From an uncultured Clostridia bacterium (GTDB taxonomy: Bacteria; Bacillota; Clostridia; Oscillospirales; Butyricicoccaceae): a DNA stretch of 36,814 nucleotides. Positions 1-8,301 of this stretch are shown here, in pieces (within the stretch, counting starts at the first letter, position 1; the number at the start of each line of letters is the position of its first letter). The DNA is taken from the NCBI GenBank assembly GCA_944375715.1, contig CALWAP010000020.1:1-36814 (forward strand). The letters are read 5' to 3'. The notes beneath the pieces are model-generated. The model did no database searches and was not told the origin of the DNA. It saw only the letters and a program-made list of their open reading frames with translations. The position numbers and the translations under genes were made by a program.

Positions 1-1709
1 GCTCGATGGACGCCGGCAACCTTTTAAAGCCTATGCTTGCAAGGGGTGAGCTCCACTGCATAGGCGCCACCACTTTGGATGAGTACCGCAAGTATATTGA
101 AAAAGACGCCGCTTTGGAAAGAAGGTTCCAGCCCGTTATGGTCAACGAGCCTACGGTTGAGGACACCATTTCCATTTTGAGGGGACTTAAAGAGCGTTAC
201 GAGGTCTTCCACGGCGTAAAGATCCACGACAGCGCGCTGATAGCCGCCGCCGTTTTGTCCAACAGGTATATAACCGACAGATTCCTGCCCGATAAAGCCA
301 TCGACCTTGTCGATGAAGCATGTGCCCTCATAAGGACCGAGATAGACTCAATGCCCACCGAGCTGGATGAAATATCCCGCAAGATAATGCAGCAGGAGAT
401 AGCCGAGGCCGCACTTAAAAAGGAGACCGACCAGCTTTCAAAGGCAAGGCTGGAGGAAACCCAGAAGGAGCTTTCCGAGCTTAAGGCGCAGTTTGCCGAA
501 ATGAAAGCCAAATGGGACAATGAAAAAGAGGCAATCGTCAAGGTGCGCAAGCTGCGCGAAGATATAGAAAGCACCAACGCCAGCATAGAAAGGGCCGAAA
601 ATGAGTACGACCTAAACAAGGCTGCCGAACTGAAATACGGCCGCCTGCCCGAGCTGCAAAAACAGCTTAAGGAGGCCGAGGAGCACGCAAGCGACGGCCA
701 GAGCCTTTTGAGGGATACGGTGGACGAAGAGGAAATCGCAAAGATAGTCGGCAAATGGACCGGCATACCGGTCACAAGGCTGATGGAAGGCGAGCGCGAG
801 AAGCTGCTTAATATGGAGAGCATACTCCATCAAAGGGTAATAGGCCAGGATGAGGCCGTGTCCAAGGTTTCCGATGCCATCCTGCGCTCAAGGGCCGGCA
901 TACAGGACCCCCAAAGGCCCATTGGATCCTTTATGTTCCTGGGCCCGACAGGCGTCGGCAAGACCGAGCTTGCCAAGGCTCTTGCACAGGCGCTGTTTGA
1001 TGACGAAAATAATATCGTCAGGATAGATATGAGCGAATATATGGAGAAGTTCTCCGTATCCAGGCTGATAGGAGCGCCTCCGGGATATGTAGGATATGAG
1101 GAAGGCGGACAGCTGACCGAGGCCGTAAGGCGCAAGCCGTATTGTGTCGTTTTGTTTGACGAGATAGAAAAGGCCCATCCCGATGTGTTCAACATCCTGC
1201 TTCAGGTGCTTGATGATGGCCGCGTTACCGACAGTCAGGGCAGGACGGTGGACTTTAAGAACACGATAATTATAATGACCTCCAACCTGGGCTCTCAGTA
1301 TATCCTGGAAGAAAGCGGCAGCGGAGAGATAAGCCAAAAAACAAAGGATACCGTGAACGCCCTTTTAAGGCAGCAGTTCAGACCCGAGTTTCTCAACAGG
1401 ATAGACGAGATCGTGTTCTATAAGCCCCTTACCAAGGCCGAGATTTCCGATATAGTCGATCTTATGCTTAAGGCTCTTAAAGAAAGGCTCGAGGACAAAC
1501 AGCTTTCGCTTGATGTTACCGAGAGCGCCAAGAACTATATAATTGAGGGCGGCTATGATCCCGTATTCGGCGCAAGGCCGTTAAAGAGGTTTATACAGCA
1601 GCACGTGGAAACACTTGTTGCCCGAATGATAATCAAGGATGATCCGGCTCCCGGTACCGTTATAAGAATAGATGTGGAAAACGGCGAGCTTGCGGCCCTT
1701 ATGGAATAA
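1..1709 (+). CDS. clpB: ATP-dependent disaggregase ClpB, C-terminal two thirds (5' end outside window)
   Basis: AAA+ chaperone that rescues aggregated proteins with DnaK. The frame is open to the left edge, so the N domain and the first Walker A/B are missing; about 567 residues of a usual ~860 remain. Counting from the first Met at base 6, the end of the first ATPase domain ([19 protein letters not shown] region) is followed by a charged coiled-coil middle domain at about 125-240, which separates ClpB from ClpA/ClpX. The second ATPase domain has Walker [10 protein letters not shown] near 312, Walker [15 protein letters not shown] near 381-394, sensor 1 TSNLGS near 424 and the arginine-finger stretch [11 protein letters not shown] near 459. 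The C-terminal [14 protein letters not shown] sensor 2 motif is intact. The gene ends at a bidirectional terminator. No CIRCE or CtsR operator can be assessed because the promoter lies outside. Confidence 0.97.
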   Translation, partial: SMDAGNLLKPMLARGELHCIGATTLDEYRKYIEKDAALERRFQPVMVNEPTVEDTISILRGLKERYEVFHGVKIHDSALIAAAVLSNRYITDRFLPDKAIDLVDEACALIRTEIDSMPTELDEISRKIMQQEIAEAALKKETDQLSKARLEETQKELSELKAQFAEMKAKWDNEKEAIVKVRKLREDIESTNASIERAENEYDLNKAAELKYGRLPELQKQLKEAEEHASDGQSLLRDTVDEEEIAKIVGKWTGIPVTRLMEGEREKLLNMESILHQRVIGQDEAVSKVSDAILRSRAGIQDPQRPIGSFMFLGPTGVGKTELAKALAQALFDDENNIVRIDMSEYMEKFSVSRLIGAPPGYVGYEEGGQLTEAVRRKPYCVVLFDEIEKAHPDVFNILLQVLDDGRVTDSQGRTVDFKNTIIIMTSNLGSQYILEESGSGEISQKTKDTVNALLRQQFRPEFLNRIDEIVFYKPLTKAEISDIVDLMLKALKERLEDKQLSLDVTESAKNYIIEGGYDPVFGARPLKRFIQQHVETLVARMIIKDDPAPGTVIRIDVENGELAALME

Positions 1710-1710
1710 A

Positions 1711-1743
1711 AAAAAGGGAAGGACGAAAAGTCCTTCCCTTTTT
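1711..1743. terminator. Bidirectional rho-independent terminator between clpB and the sulfite-reductase-like gene
   Basis: A stem AAAAGGGAAGGAC/GTCCTTCCCTTTT with a GAAAA loop starts two bases after the clpB stop. It has a T run on the plus strand and, read on minus, also ends in T's. It serves the two convergent genes. Confidence 0.9.
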
Positions 1744-1755
1744 TGCTGTTTGCAT

Positions 1756-2703
1756 TTAGCAGGTAGCGCCGCCCTTGAGATGCAGAGGAGCCTTTAAAAT
1801 AGCTTCCTTTCTTTCGAGGACATCGTCGGAAAGCAGCTGGGAAATAAAGTTTTCGGGGCTTATCCTGTCGATGAACATGCCGAAACGCTCGCCGGTATTG
1901 CCCTGCTCACGGTAAAGAAGTATTGCCTTTTCAACCAGCTTGAAAAGTTCCTCCTTGTTCCAGATACCTTCAACAGGTGTGCCTATGCGCTGACGCTTGC
2001 CCCAGATACCGCCGACAAAGATCTTGTATCCCGCCTTCTTTTCGGTTACGCAGTCAAAGTGGCAGGAATCAATGCACTTGCCGCAGCTGTTGCAGAGATC
2101 CCTGTTTATCTCCATAAGGCCGTCATCGTTGATAAACGCGGCGCCGATGGGGCACTTTTCCACAACCGAGCACTTTTTGCAGCCGTTGCAGTCGTCGATG
2201 TCATATTCGGGCATGCGCTGGCCCATGATTCCGAAATCGTTGAGGGCCGGCTTTATGCAGTTGTTGGGACATCCGCCGACACCGATTTTGAACTTGTGGG
2301 GAAGGCGGACATCGTACCAGCCCTTATAGAAGGTCTCGTGGAGTTCCCGGGCCAGAGCCTGTGTATCTATAAGGCCGTGTACGCATACGGTGCCTTTGCA
2401 GGCGACGATGGGACGCACGCGGGAGCCGGTGCCGCCCGTGTAAAGGCCTTCCTCGGCGATAAACTTGTCGAAGGCTTCGATATTGTCATAGGTCAGCCCC
2501 TGGACTTCCACCGTCATGCGGGAAGTCATAGCTGTATCGCCGCTGCCGAACTTTTCAGAGGCTTCGGCTATTTTGGCCATCTGCTTTGCCGAAAGAACGC
2601 CGTCAACGGTGATTATCCTGGCGATGAAGTGTTCGTTGTCATTTGTCATGATATAGCCGCGGCTTTTAAGGGCGGTTTTTTCTTCGGGGGTGATTTTAAG
2701 CAT
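1756..2703 (-). CDS. Small siroheme/[4Fe-4S] sulfite-reductase-like protein with two ferredoxin clusters
   Basis: 315 residues in the assimilatory/AsrC-type nitrite-sulfite reductase group, apparently a single half-domain protein. The N-terminal ferredoxin-like half domain (about 1-90) includes SRMTVEVQG, the basic stretch that contacts siroheme or sulfite in this family. The siroheme-[4Fe-4S] ligands are C102 and C107 (CKGTVC) and C145 and C149 (GGCPNNC). A ferredoxin insert follows with C172, C175, C178 and C184, and C204, C207, C210 and C214. The first cysteine pair is spaced C-x4-C rather than the common C-x5-C. It lies 29 bases downstream of the rhodanese flavoprotein gene with an AGGAGG site just before ATG, so the two are probably co-transcribed. 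No asrA/asrB partner is present, so the electron donor is unclear. It may reduce sulfite or another small sulfur or nitrogen oxyanion. Confidence 0.85.
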   Translation of the reverse strand: MLKITPEEKTALKSRGYIMTNDNEHFIARIITVDGVLSAKQMAKIAEASEKFGSGDTAMTSRMTVEVQGLTYDNIEAFDKFIAEEGLYTGGTGSRVRPIVACKGTVCVHGLIDTQALARELHETFYKGWYDVRLPHKFKIGVGGCPNNCIKPALNDFGIMGQRMPEYDIDDCNGCKKCSVVEKCPIGAAFINDDGLMEINRDLCNSCGKCIDSCHFDCVTEKKAGYKIFVGGIWGKRQRIGTPVEGIWNKEELFKLVEKAILLYREQGNTGERFGMFIDRISPENFISQLLSDDVLERKEAILKAPLHLKGGATC

Positions 2704-2732
2704 ATTATTCCTCCTGATATATTATGGCTTTT

Positions 2733-4364
2733 TTAATCTTCCAAAAGAGAGCGGTTGAATGTCGTGCCGCCTTCCAGAACCTTTGTATTCGTATATCCAA
2801 AGTGTTTAAGGCGGTTTTGAAGCATATACGCCCTGCGGCCTTTGTTGCAGACCAAAAGCAGTTTTTCATCCTTTCCGAGGCCCGGGACATCGCCGTTTAC
2901 CTGCGTCAGGTCGACATATGTCTCGCCGTTTAAGGCGGGTATCTGGGATGTATCTATAATCCGCCAGCCTTCGGCTTTGCCGTCATTGAACTCGGCGGGC
3001 GTCATTGTGACATAGTCGCCGCAAAGCTTGTTGAGCATTATGTTAACCGCCGTTTCAAAGGGGTGGATTGCCGTCGAGAAGGGGGGCGCATAAGCGTAAT
3101 CACAGTACTGAAGGTCTTCCAGGCAGGCGCCTAAGGATATGGCCGTCACGGCAATATCGGTAATCTTGTCGACAGCGCCCTTGCCAAGGACCTGAATGCC
3201 AAGAAGTTTGTGGCTTGCTTTGTCGCATATAAGCTTCATTATAAAGGGATTGGAGCCGGGGTAGTAGTGGGCCTTGTCGTCCGACACGGCTATGACCGTT
3301 TCCACATCGAAGCCGGCATCGCGGGCTTCCTTTTCGCCGAGGCCTGTCCTGCCTATATTTATGCCGGGAAGCCTGGCGACAGCAGTGCCCAGGACGCCGG
3401 GGTAGGGAAGGATATCTTTGCCGGCTATGCTTTTCGCCGCCAGCCTGCCGCAGATATTGGCCGTTGAACCCATGGCCGACCAGCGGCGGGCGCCCGTTAT
3501 CCTGTTTGTCACTATGGCGCAGTCGCCGCAGGCGTAGATATCGGGGTCGTTTGTCCTCATGTTGCCGTCAACAACCAGAGTGCCCTTTATCATTTCAAGC
3601 CCGCTGTCTGCCAAAAACGCAGTATTTGGTCTGAAGCCCAGAGCCAGAACGGCGATATCGGCCTTTATGGCCCTTTTGGTTGTTTCCACCTTTTCGAGCT
3701 TGCCTTCTCCGGTGAAACCGGTAAGGCCCACGCCGGTAAAGGGCATTACGCCTTCGTCGGCCAAAATGCCTTCGACATAATCGGCCATTTCACTGTCGAG
3801 AAGATTGGGAAGAATGTGGGGGGCAATGTCTATGACCGTCGTCCTGACTCCTTTGGCACTTATGTTCTCGGCAGCTTCCAGACCGATAAGCCCTGCGCCG
3901 ACAATAACGGCCCTTTTGACTTCGCCGCTATCCAGCACCGCCTTTAAAGCGTCTGCATCCGAAGGGGCGCCGAGATAAAATATGTTTTCAAGATTGATCC
4001 CGGGGCAGGAGGGGGCTATCGGCGAAGCGCCAACGGCCAAGACCAGCTTGTCGTATTCATATTCCGCTATCTGTCCGTCGGGAGATTTGGCCGTTACTTT
4101 TTTCTCGGCTCGGTCAAGACCTGTAACCTCGGTATTGGTTATGACCCGCGATCCCGTCAATGCGGAAAAGCTTTCGGGGGTATTGACAAACAGCTTGCTT
4201 CTGTCGGCAATCACTCCGCTGACATAATAAGGGAGGCCGCAGCCGGCGTAGGAGATGTCCGATGATTTGGTGATTATTGTTACATCGGCGTCGGGAGCCT
4301 CGCGCTTAAGCTTGGCGGCCACCTTTGTACCGGCGGCAACTCCGCCGACAATTATGACTTTCAT
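2733..4364 (-). CDS. CoA-disulfide reductase-like flavoprotein with C-terminal rhodanese domain
   Basis: 543-residue FAD/NAD(P)H pyridine nucleotide-disulfide oxidoreductase. The FAD-binding GGVAAGTKVA is at 7-16, and the single redox cysteine C42 sits in YAGCGLPYYVSG, the hallmark of CoA-disulfide reductase, NADH oxidase and persulfide reductases. The NAD motif GAGLIGLE is mid-protein, and the second FAD motif YACGDCA follows. The C-terminal ~60 residues are rhodanese-like, with active cysteine C506 in LLVCNKGRRA; the rhodanese domain is compact. This fusion corresponds to the Npsr/CoADR-RHD group, which reduces CoA-persulfide or polysulfide. I chose ATG at 4364 (MKVIIVGG) because GAAAGGAAAA sits 8-10 bases upstream; an in-frame ATG at 4385 has no such site. 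The next gene is a sulfite-reductase-like protein, supporting a role in sulfur-compound reduction. Confidence 0.9.
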   Translation of the reverse strand: MKVIIVGGVAAGTKVAAKLKREAPDADVTIITKSSDISYAGCGLPYYVSGVIADRSKLFVNTPESFSALTGSRVITNTEVTGLDRAEKKVTAKSPDGQIAEYEYDKLVLAVGASPIAPSCPGINLENIFYLGAPSDADALKAVLDSGEVKRAVIVGAGLIGLEAAENISAKGVRTTVIDIAPHILPNLLDSEMADYVEGILADEGVMPFTGVGLTGFTGEGKLEKVETTKRAIKADIAVLALGFRPNTAFLADSGLEMIKGTLVVDGNMRTNDPDIYACGDCAIVTNRITGARRWSAMGSTANICGRLAAKSIAGKDILPYPGVLGTAVARLPGINIGRTGLGEKEARDAGFDVETVIAVSDDKAHYYPGSNPFIMKLICDKASHKLLGIQVLGKGAVDKITDIAVTAISLGACLEDLQYCDYAYAPPFSTAIHPFETAVNIMLNKLCGDYVTMTPAEFNDGKAEGWRIIDTSQIPALNGETYVDLTQVNGDVPGLGKDEKLLLVCNKGRRAYMLQNRLKHFGYTNTKVLEGGTTFNRSLLED

Positions 4365-4466
4365 AAATGATTTTCCTTTCGCCATATTTTATACTGTAAA
4401 TTAAGCATAACACTTTTTCCTTGTTTTTAAAATATCAATATGACTGTTTTTTCTATAAGCGGGAGC

Positions 4467-5237
4467 TTATACATCACCTTTCGGAAGAAAGACATAGTAG
4501 CTTTTTTTAAAATCGGTTTTGGCCACGCTTACATCAAAGATCTCCTGCAAAAGGCCGGAATCGTAAAGGGCTTGCGGTGTACCGGAAAAACGAAGGCTGC
4601 CGCAGGTATCCATAAGGCATACCATGGGGGAAAACCACATGGCTTCCGACAGGTCGTGAAGTGTCATGAGGACTGTGATACCCTTCCGGTTGAGTTTCAG
4701 TGCCGTTTCCATAACCGAAAAACGGTTTGATATGTCAAGATAGGTCCCGGGCTCGTCTAAAAGCAGAATGGGGGTATCCTGGGCTATCGTCATGGCGAGG
4801 TAGGCCTGCTGCCTTTCGCCTCCCGAAAGTTCCTTCAGCCTTTTTTCGGCGAAGCGTCCTGCATTTGAAAGTTCAAGGGCGTCTTTTATCTTTTCGTGGT
4901 CGGTTCTGCCAAGTTTTCGGGAAAAGCCGAGATAGGGGAATCTTCCGTGGGATACCAGGGTATCAACAGTTATATCGGGTATTTCCCTTACCTGGGGAAG
5001 GTAGGCGATATTCCGGGCCAGCTCTTTTGATGAGTATTGGCGCAGGGACTTGCCATTAATGAATATATCCCCTTTTTTAGCCGGGAGAAGCCCCGCGATT
5101 GTCCTTAAAAGGGTAGTTTTGCCACAGCCGTTGGGGCCGATAAGGCACACAAAAGAGCCGCTTTCTATTTTGAGGGACAGGCTTCGGGAAACAGTTTTGG
5201 CGGAAAACCCGGTCTGAAGGTCCTTGATTTCAATCAT
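4467..5237 (-). CDS. ABC importer ATPase, FecE/BtuD/FhuC family
   Basis: 256 residues. Cytoplasmic ATPase energising the adjacent FecCD-type permease. Walker A GPNGCGKTTLL is near 36-46, the Q-loop lies in YLPQVREIPD, the signature is LSGGERQQAYLAM, Walker B is ILLLDEPGTYLD, and the switch His is in LMTLHDLSEA. ATG at 5237 (MIEIKDLQTGF) is preferred over the upstream in-frame Met at 5285, because the family begins at this point and it gives an 8-base overlap with the permease gene (stop at 5230). Its motifs fit transporters for iron complexes, heme or cobalamin; the substrate cannot be read from the ATPase. A short 7-bp hairpin spans its stop codon, but no T-tailed terminator follows, so some read-through into the sulfur genes is possible. 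Confidence 0.92.
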   Translation of the reverse strand: MIEIKDLQTGFSAKTVSRSLSLKIESGSFVCLIGPNGCGKTTLLRTIAGLLPAKKGDIFINGKSLRQYSSKELARNIAYLPQVREIPDITVDTLVSHGRFPYLGFSRKLGRTDHEKIKDALELSNAGRFAEKRLKELSGGERQQAYLAMTIAQDTPILLLDEPGTYLDISNRFSVMETALKLNRKGITVLMTLHDLSEAMWFSPMVCLMDTCGSLRFSGTPQALYDSGLLQEIFDVSVAKTDFKKSYYVFLPKGDV

Positions 5238-6234
5238 TGAGCCTGCCGCCTTTCTTTTTGAGAATAAGAAAGACAAAATACGCACCGCCTATCACCGAAA
5301 GGACTATCCCGACATGCAGTTCAAATGGTGCAAACAAAAGCCTTCCCAAAAGATCACAGAAAAGAAGGGAGGTTGCCCCTAAAAAGGCCGACGCAGGGAC
5401 CGTAATACGGTTGTCGCTGCCAAAAAGCATCCTTGACATATGCGGCACCAAAAGCCCGACAAAGCCGATAAGCCCTCCAAGGCTGACGGCGGAACCGGCC
5501 AGAAGGGAAGAAGAGCATATCATAAAAAACCTCAGACGTCGGCATTTAAGCCCGAGAGAATTTGCGATATCTTCACCCAGGGCAAGGATATTCATGTCAT
5601 GGCTCATAAGAAAGGCGGCGGCCATTCCGGCCAGGCTGTAAGCTGCTGCCCATTTTACCTGATCCATAGTTATATTTGAAAGAGAGCCTATGGAAAAGGT
5701 GTTGTAGGACAGTGTAATTTCCGGGAAAAATGTCTTTATCGAGGATGAAGCGGCGTTTATAATGCTGCTGACTGCTACGCCTGAAAGTATTATGGTCGTC
5801 CTGGAAGCGCCCGACAGGGATGCTATGGCATATATCAACAGGCAGGCGCATAAAGCGCCGATAAAGGCAGCAGCCGGCATAAGGCTCACGGAATAAGGGG
5901 CTATCGCCATGACAAGAAGGGTGGCAAGGCCGGCGCCGGCATTTACGCCGATAATATTCGGGCCTGCCAGGGAGTTATTGAGCACCGACTGCAAAAGCGC
6001 GCCTGACACTGCCAGGGAAGCGCCGGCCACAGCGCCGCCAAGCACCCTGGGCAGCCGGGCGTAAAAAAATATGCGATAGGCTGTGCTTTGGGTATCGGAA
6101 AGCGCCAAAAAAAGTTCTTTAGGCGATATCGGGCTGCTTCCAAGGCACAATGACGCCAAAACAGTCAGAAGGAATAAAAAGGGCAGCAGTGTAAGGCTTT
6201 TCCCTCCCTTGCCGCAGGAAGTGAGGCGGCTCAT
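5230..6234 (-). CDS. ABC importer permease, FecCD/BtuC family
   Basis: 334 residues, very hydrophobic, with about nine to ten membrane helices as in BtuC-type type II importers. Family marks include LPRVLGGAVAGASLAVSGA near the N terminus, GVNAGAGLATLL, and the late GLIGFVGLLVPHMSRMLFG segment that contacts the ATPase. It acts as a dimer in the membrane. The ATG at 6232-6234 overlaps the stop of the upstream LysR gene (ATGA), so translation is coupled. The ATPase gene overlaps its 3' end. The binding lipoprotein is encoded divergently on the far side of the regulator. The substrate is probably an iron chelate, heme or cobalamin. Confidence 0.93.
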   Translation of the reverse strand: MSRLTSCGKGGKSLTLLPFLFLLTVLASLCLGSSPISPKELFLALSDTQSTAYRIFFYARLPRVLGGAVAGASLAVSGALLQSVLNNSLAGPNIIGVNAGAGLATLLVMAIAPYSVSLMPAAAFIGALCACLLIYAIASLSGASRTTIILSGVAVSSIINAASSSIKTFFPEITLSYNTFSIGSLSNITMDQVKWAAAYSLAGMAAAFLMSHDMNILALGEDIANSLGLKCRRLRFFMICSSSLLAGSAVSLGGLIGFVGLLVPHMSRMLFGSDNRITVPASAFLGATSLLFCDLLGRLLFAPFELHVGIVLSVIGGAYFVFLILKKKGGRLND

Positions 6235-7121
6235 ATTTCCAAGCCCTCATAACTGAGGCATGTGTCGATAAAGCTCTCCATCGCTTTGCTTATCAGCTTG
6301 TCCTTATGGTACACAAGATCGAAGGTGCGGGAAAAATCGGCGTCAGTTATCCTGCAGGCCCAAAGCCTGCCTTCCTTGACCTTGTCGGAAACAAGGCGCT
6401 TTGAAAGTATGCTAAGCGCGTTGTCGTCATACATTACGCCGTTTATAACGGCCTCGGCGCTGCAGCATTCCCATACGGCGTTTATTTCCAGCCTGCGGGA
6501 GCGCATGACATGCTCGATCTGTGCCCTGGTTCCGCTGCCCTGCTCCCTGAGTATAAGAGGCATTCCCGAAAGCATTTCGATGGATACGCTGTCAAGGCCG
6601 AAAAAAGGATGGCTCGGTCCGCAGATCATTACCATATCGTCATCCATTGCCTTTCGGCATATAAGGTCGCTGCTGGATATCCTGCCTTCCACAAGGCCGA
6701 TATCAATGCGGCTTTTTAAAATCAGCTCCTCTATCATATCAGTGTTATCCACAGTGACCTCAGTTCTAAGAGACGGCATTGAGTTATGAAGGCGGTTTAC
6801 TATGGGGCCCATAACACATGTGCCTACCGTGACCGTAGCGCCTATTCTGAGTTTCGGCGTTTTGGAGGCATTATGCAGAAAGTCGTCTATATCGGCCTGC
6901 AGCGCCAGGGCCTTTTTAGCGTATACAAGAAACCCCTTTCCCGTATCGGTAAGATAAAGGCTGCGGGAAAGCCTTTCAAAAAGGCGGACTCCATATTCCT
7001 TTTCGATATCCGATATGGCCTGGCTGACCGATGACTGCGTTATATAAAGGTCTTTGGCTGCCTGGCTCATTTTGCCGCATTCGGCCACAGCGACAAATAT
7101 CTCGAGATTTCTCGGTGTCAT
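6231..7121 (-). CDS. LysR-family transcriptional regulator
   Basis: 296 residues, normal length for the family. The N-terminal winged helix-turn-helix is at about 1-60 (MTPRNLEIFVAVAECGKMSQ, SQPSVSQAISDIEKEYGVRLF-like), and the effector-binding domain is at about 88-290. It is the first gene of a minus-strand operon with a permease and ATPase and is transcribed away from the binding-protein gene. This is the usual arrangement for a regulator controlling the gene across the shared promoter. The RBS is GGAGGTG, 6-7 bases before ATG. Iron or cobalamin importers are more often controlled by Fur-type repressors or riboswitches, so a LysR co-cistron is uncommon and hints at a different cargo or signal. 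The ligand is unknown. Confidence 0.93.
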   Translation of the reverse strand: MTPRNLEIFVAVAECGKMSQAAKDLYITQSSVSQAISDIEKEYGVRLFERLSRSLYLTDTGKGFLVYAKKALALQADIDDFLHNASKTPKLRIGATVTVGTCVMGPIVNRLHNSMPSLRTEVTVDNTDMIEELILKSRIDIGLVEGRISSSDLICRKAMDDDMVMICGPSHPFFGLDSVSIEMLSGMPLILREQGSGTRAQIEHVMRSRRLEINAVWECCSAEAVINGVMYDDNALSILSKRLVSDKVKEGRLWACRITDADFSRTFDLVYHKDKLISKAMESFIDTCLSYEGLEI

Positions 7122-7176
7122 TTAAACACCTCCATATATTAGCAGAAAATAATATATTACAAAGATATAATAATAA

Positions 7177-7205
7177 TTTACAAATGGAATGTCAAGTGTT
7201 ATCAT
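7177..7205 (+). promoter_or_regulatory. Predicted sigma-A promoter of the binding-lipoprotein gene
   Basis: TTTACA (7177-7182), a 17-base spacer and TATCAT (7200-7205) lie in the AT-rich divergent region between LysR and the binding protein. A LysR site would be expected here; I could not single out one T-N11-A box. Confidence 0.55.
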
Positions 7206-7234
7206 ATAGCCAGCAAAGCGAAAGGCAGGTTGTA

Positions 7235-8194
7235 TTGGAATTGAAAAAGAAAATATGTATCGCCGCTTTTCTGGCGGCGCTGGTTATGCTGGTATCCTGT
7301 GGAAATGATGCTGCTGACAATCATGAAAAGAATGATAAGCACGAAAGCGATTTGTTGATAACCGATTATACCGGCAGGGAGATTTCTTTTGAAACGGCGC
7401 CACAGAGGGTGGCTTCGTTAAGCGGTTCTTTCGGTGAGATATGGGTCAATGCAGGAGGCAGCCTTGTCGGTACCACAGAAGATGCTTTGAGCGAGAGAAA
7501 TATGGACCTTCCTGAGAATACAGCTATAGTTGGGACAATTAAAGATCCCAGCATGGAGGCGCTTTTGGCGTGCGAGCCTGACTTTGTCATAATGTCTGCC
7601 GACATAACGTCTCACGCCGAGCTGGGTAGCACGCTGGACGAAGCCGGTATAGCATGGGGACTTTTCCATGTAGAATATTTTGACGATTATCTTAATTTGC
7701 TGAAACAGTTTACAGCCTTGACGGGAAGGGAAGACCTTTACGAGGAAAACGGCATTAAGGTACAAAATGAGATTGACAGTATTCTTTCCTCGGCTCCCGA
7801 TATGGAAGGGCAGACGGCTCTTTTTTTAAGGGCATACAGCAGCGGGTTCAAGGCCAAGGATAGTTCAAATATGACGGGGACCATGCTGGCGGATTTCGGG
7901 TTTGAAAATATCCTCGATAAATACGATACTATAATGGAAGACATAAGTATGGAGGAAATCATCGAAACCGATCCTGATTGGATATTTGTCGCCACAATGG
8001 GTTCCAGCGTGCAGGCGGCAATAGATAATCTGGAAAGTACACTTACAAATAATCCGGCGTGGGGATCTCTTACCGCCATAAAGGAAGGCAGATACCATAT
8101 ACTGCCCCAAGAGCTTTTCCACTATAAGCCCAATGCCAGGTGGAACGAAAGTTATCAATATCTCTGCGACATACTGAATGGGGAGCGGAAGTAA
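7235..8194 (+). CDS. ABC importer substrate-binding lipoprotein, FepB/BtuF (COG0614-type)
   Basis: About 319 residues. The N terminus LELKKKICIAAFLAALVMLV followed by SCGN is a lipoprotein signal with lipobox cysteine, so the protein is anchored outside the membrane. The body has the family opening YTGREISFETAPQRVASLSG, the central LLACEPDFVIM stretch and the late SLTAIKEGRYHIL segment. There is no ATG in a suitable place: TTG at 7235 or TTG at 7241 are the likely starts, with AGGCAGG 5 or 11 bases upstream. The open frame extends further back into the LysR gene, but that part is not credible coding sequence. It partners with the permease and ATPase transcribed in the other direction. The cargo is probably an iron-chelate or corrinoid-type ligand, not proven. 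Confidence 0.88.
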   Translation: MELKKKICIAAFLAALVMLVSCGNDAADNHEKNDKHESDLLITDYTGREISFETAPQRVASLSGSFGEIWVNAGGSLVGTTEDALSERNMDLPENTAIVGTIKDPSMEALLACEPDFVIMSADITSHAELGSTLDEAGIAWGLFHVEYFDDYLNLLKQFTALTGREDLYEENGIKVQNEIDSILSSAPDMEGQTALFLRAYSSGFKAKDSSNMTGTMLADFGFENILDKYDTIMEDISMEEIIETDPDWIFVATMGSSVQAAIDNLESTLTNNPAWGSLTAIKEGRYHILPQELFHYKPNARWNESYQYLCDILNGERK

Positions 8195-8231
8195 AGCTTA
8201 ATTGTTCAGTAAAAGCAGGGGTTTCAAAGGA

Positions 8232-8260
8232 AACGGCATGGCTTTTGCCATGCCGTTTTT
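8232..8260. terminator. Terminator between the binding-lipoprotein gene and the histidine kinase
   Basis: Stem AACGGCATGGC/GCCATGCCGTT with a TTTT loop, followed by T5 on plus. The minus side is less T-rich but could also serve the convergent kinase gene. Confidence 0.85.
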
Positions 8261-8301
8261 ATGTGTTTGAAAAAGCGGAAAACATGGTTTGAAAGGATAT
8301 T

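Noticed and set aside
2059-2736. A 225-codon plus frame over the siroheme protein gene
   Set aside because: It has no RBS, spans the neighbouring gene's RBS and is explained by the coding strand's codon use.
4386-4460. A Rex or redox-regulator site before the sulfur genes
   Set aside because: TTGATATTTTAAAAACAA only loosely resembles a Rex operator; the inner positions do not match.
4455-4472. Hairpin TATAAGC/GCTTATA over the stop codon of the FecE-type ATPase
   Set aside because: It has no T run on the transcribed side, so it does not qualify as a terminator.
7031-7234. Upstream extension of the binding-lipoprotein frame
   Set aside because: It overlaps the LysR start and the promoter, and would place a lipoprotein signal 70 residues inside the protein.
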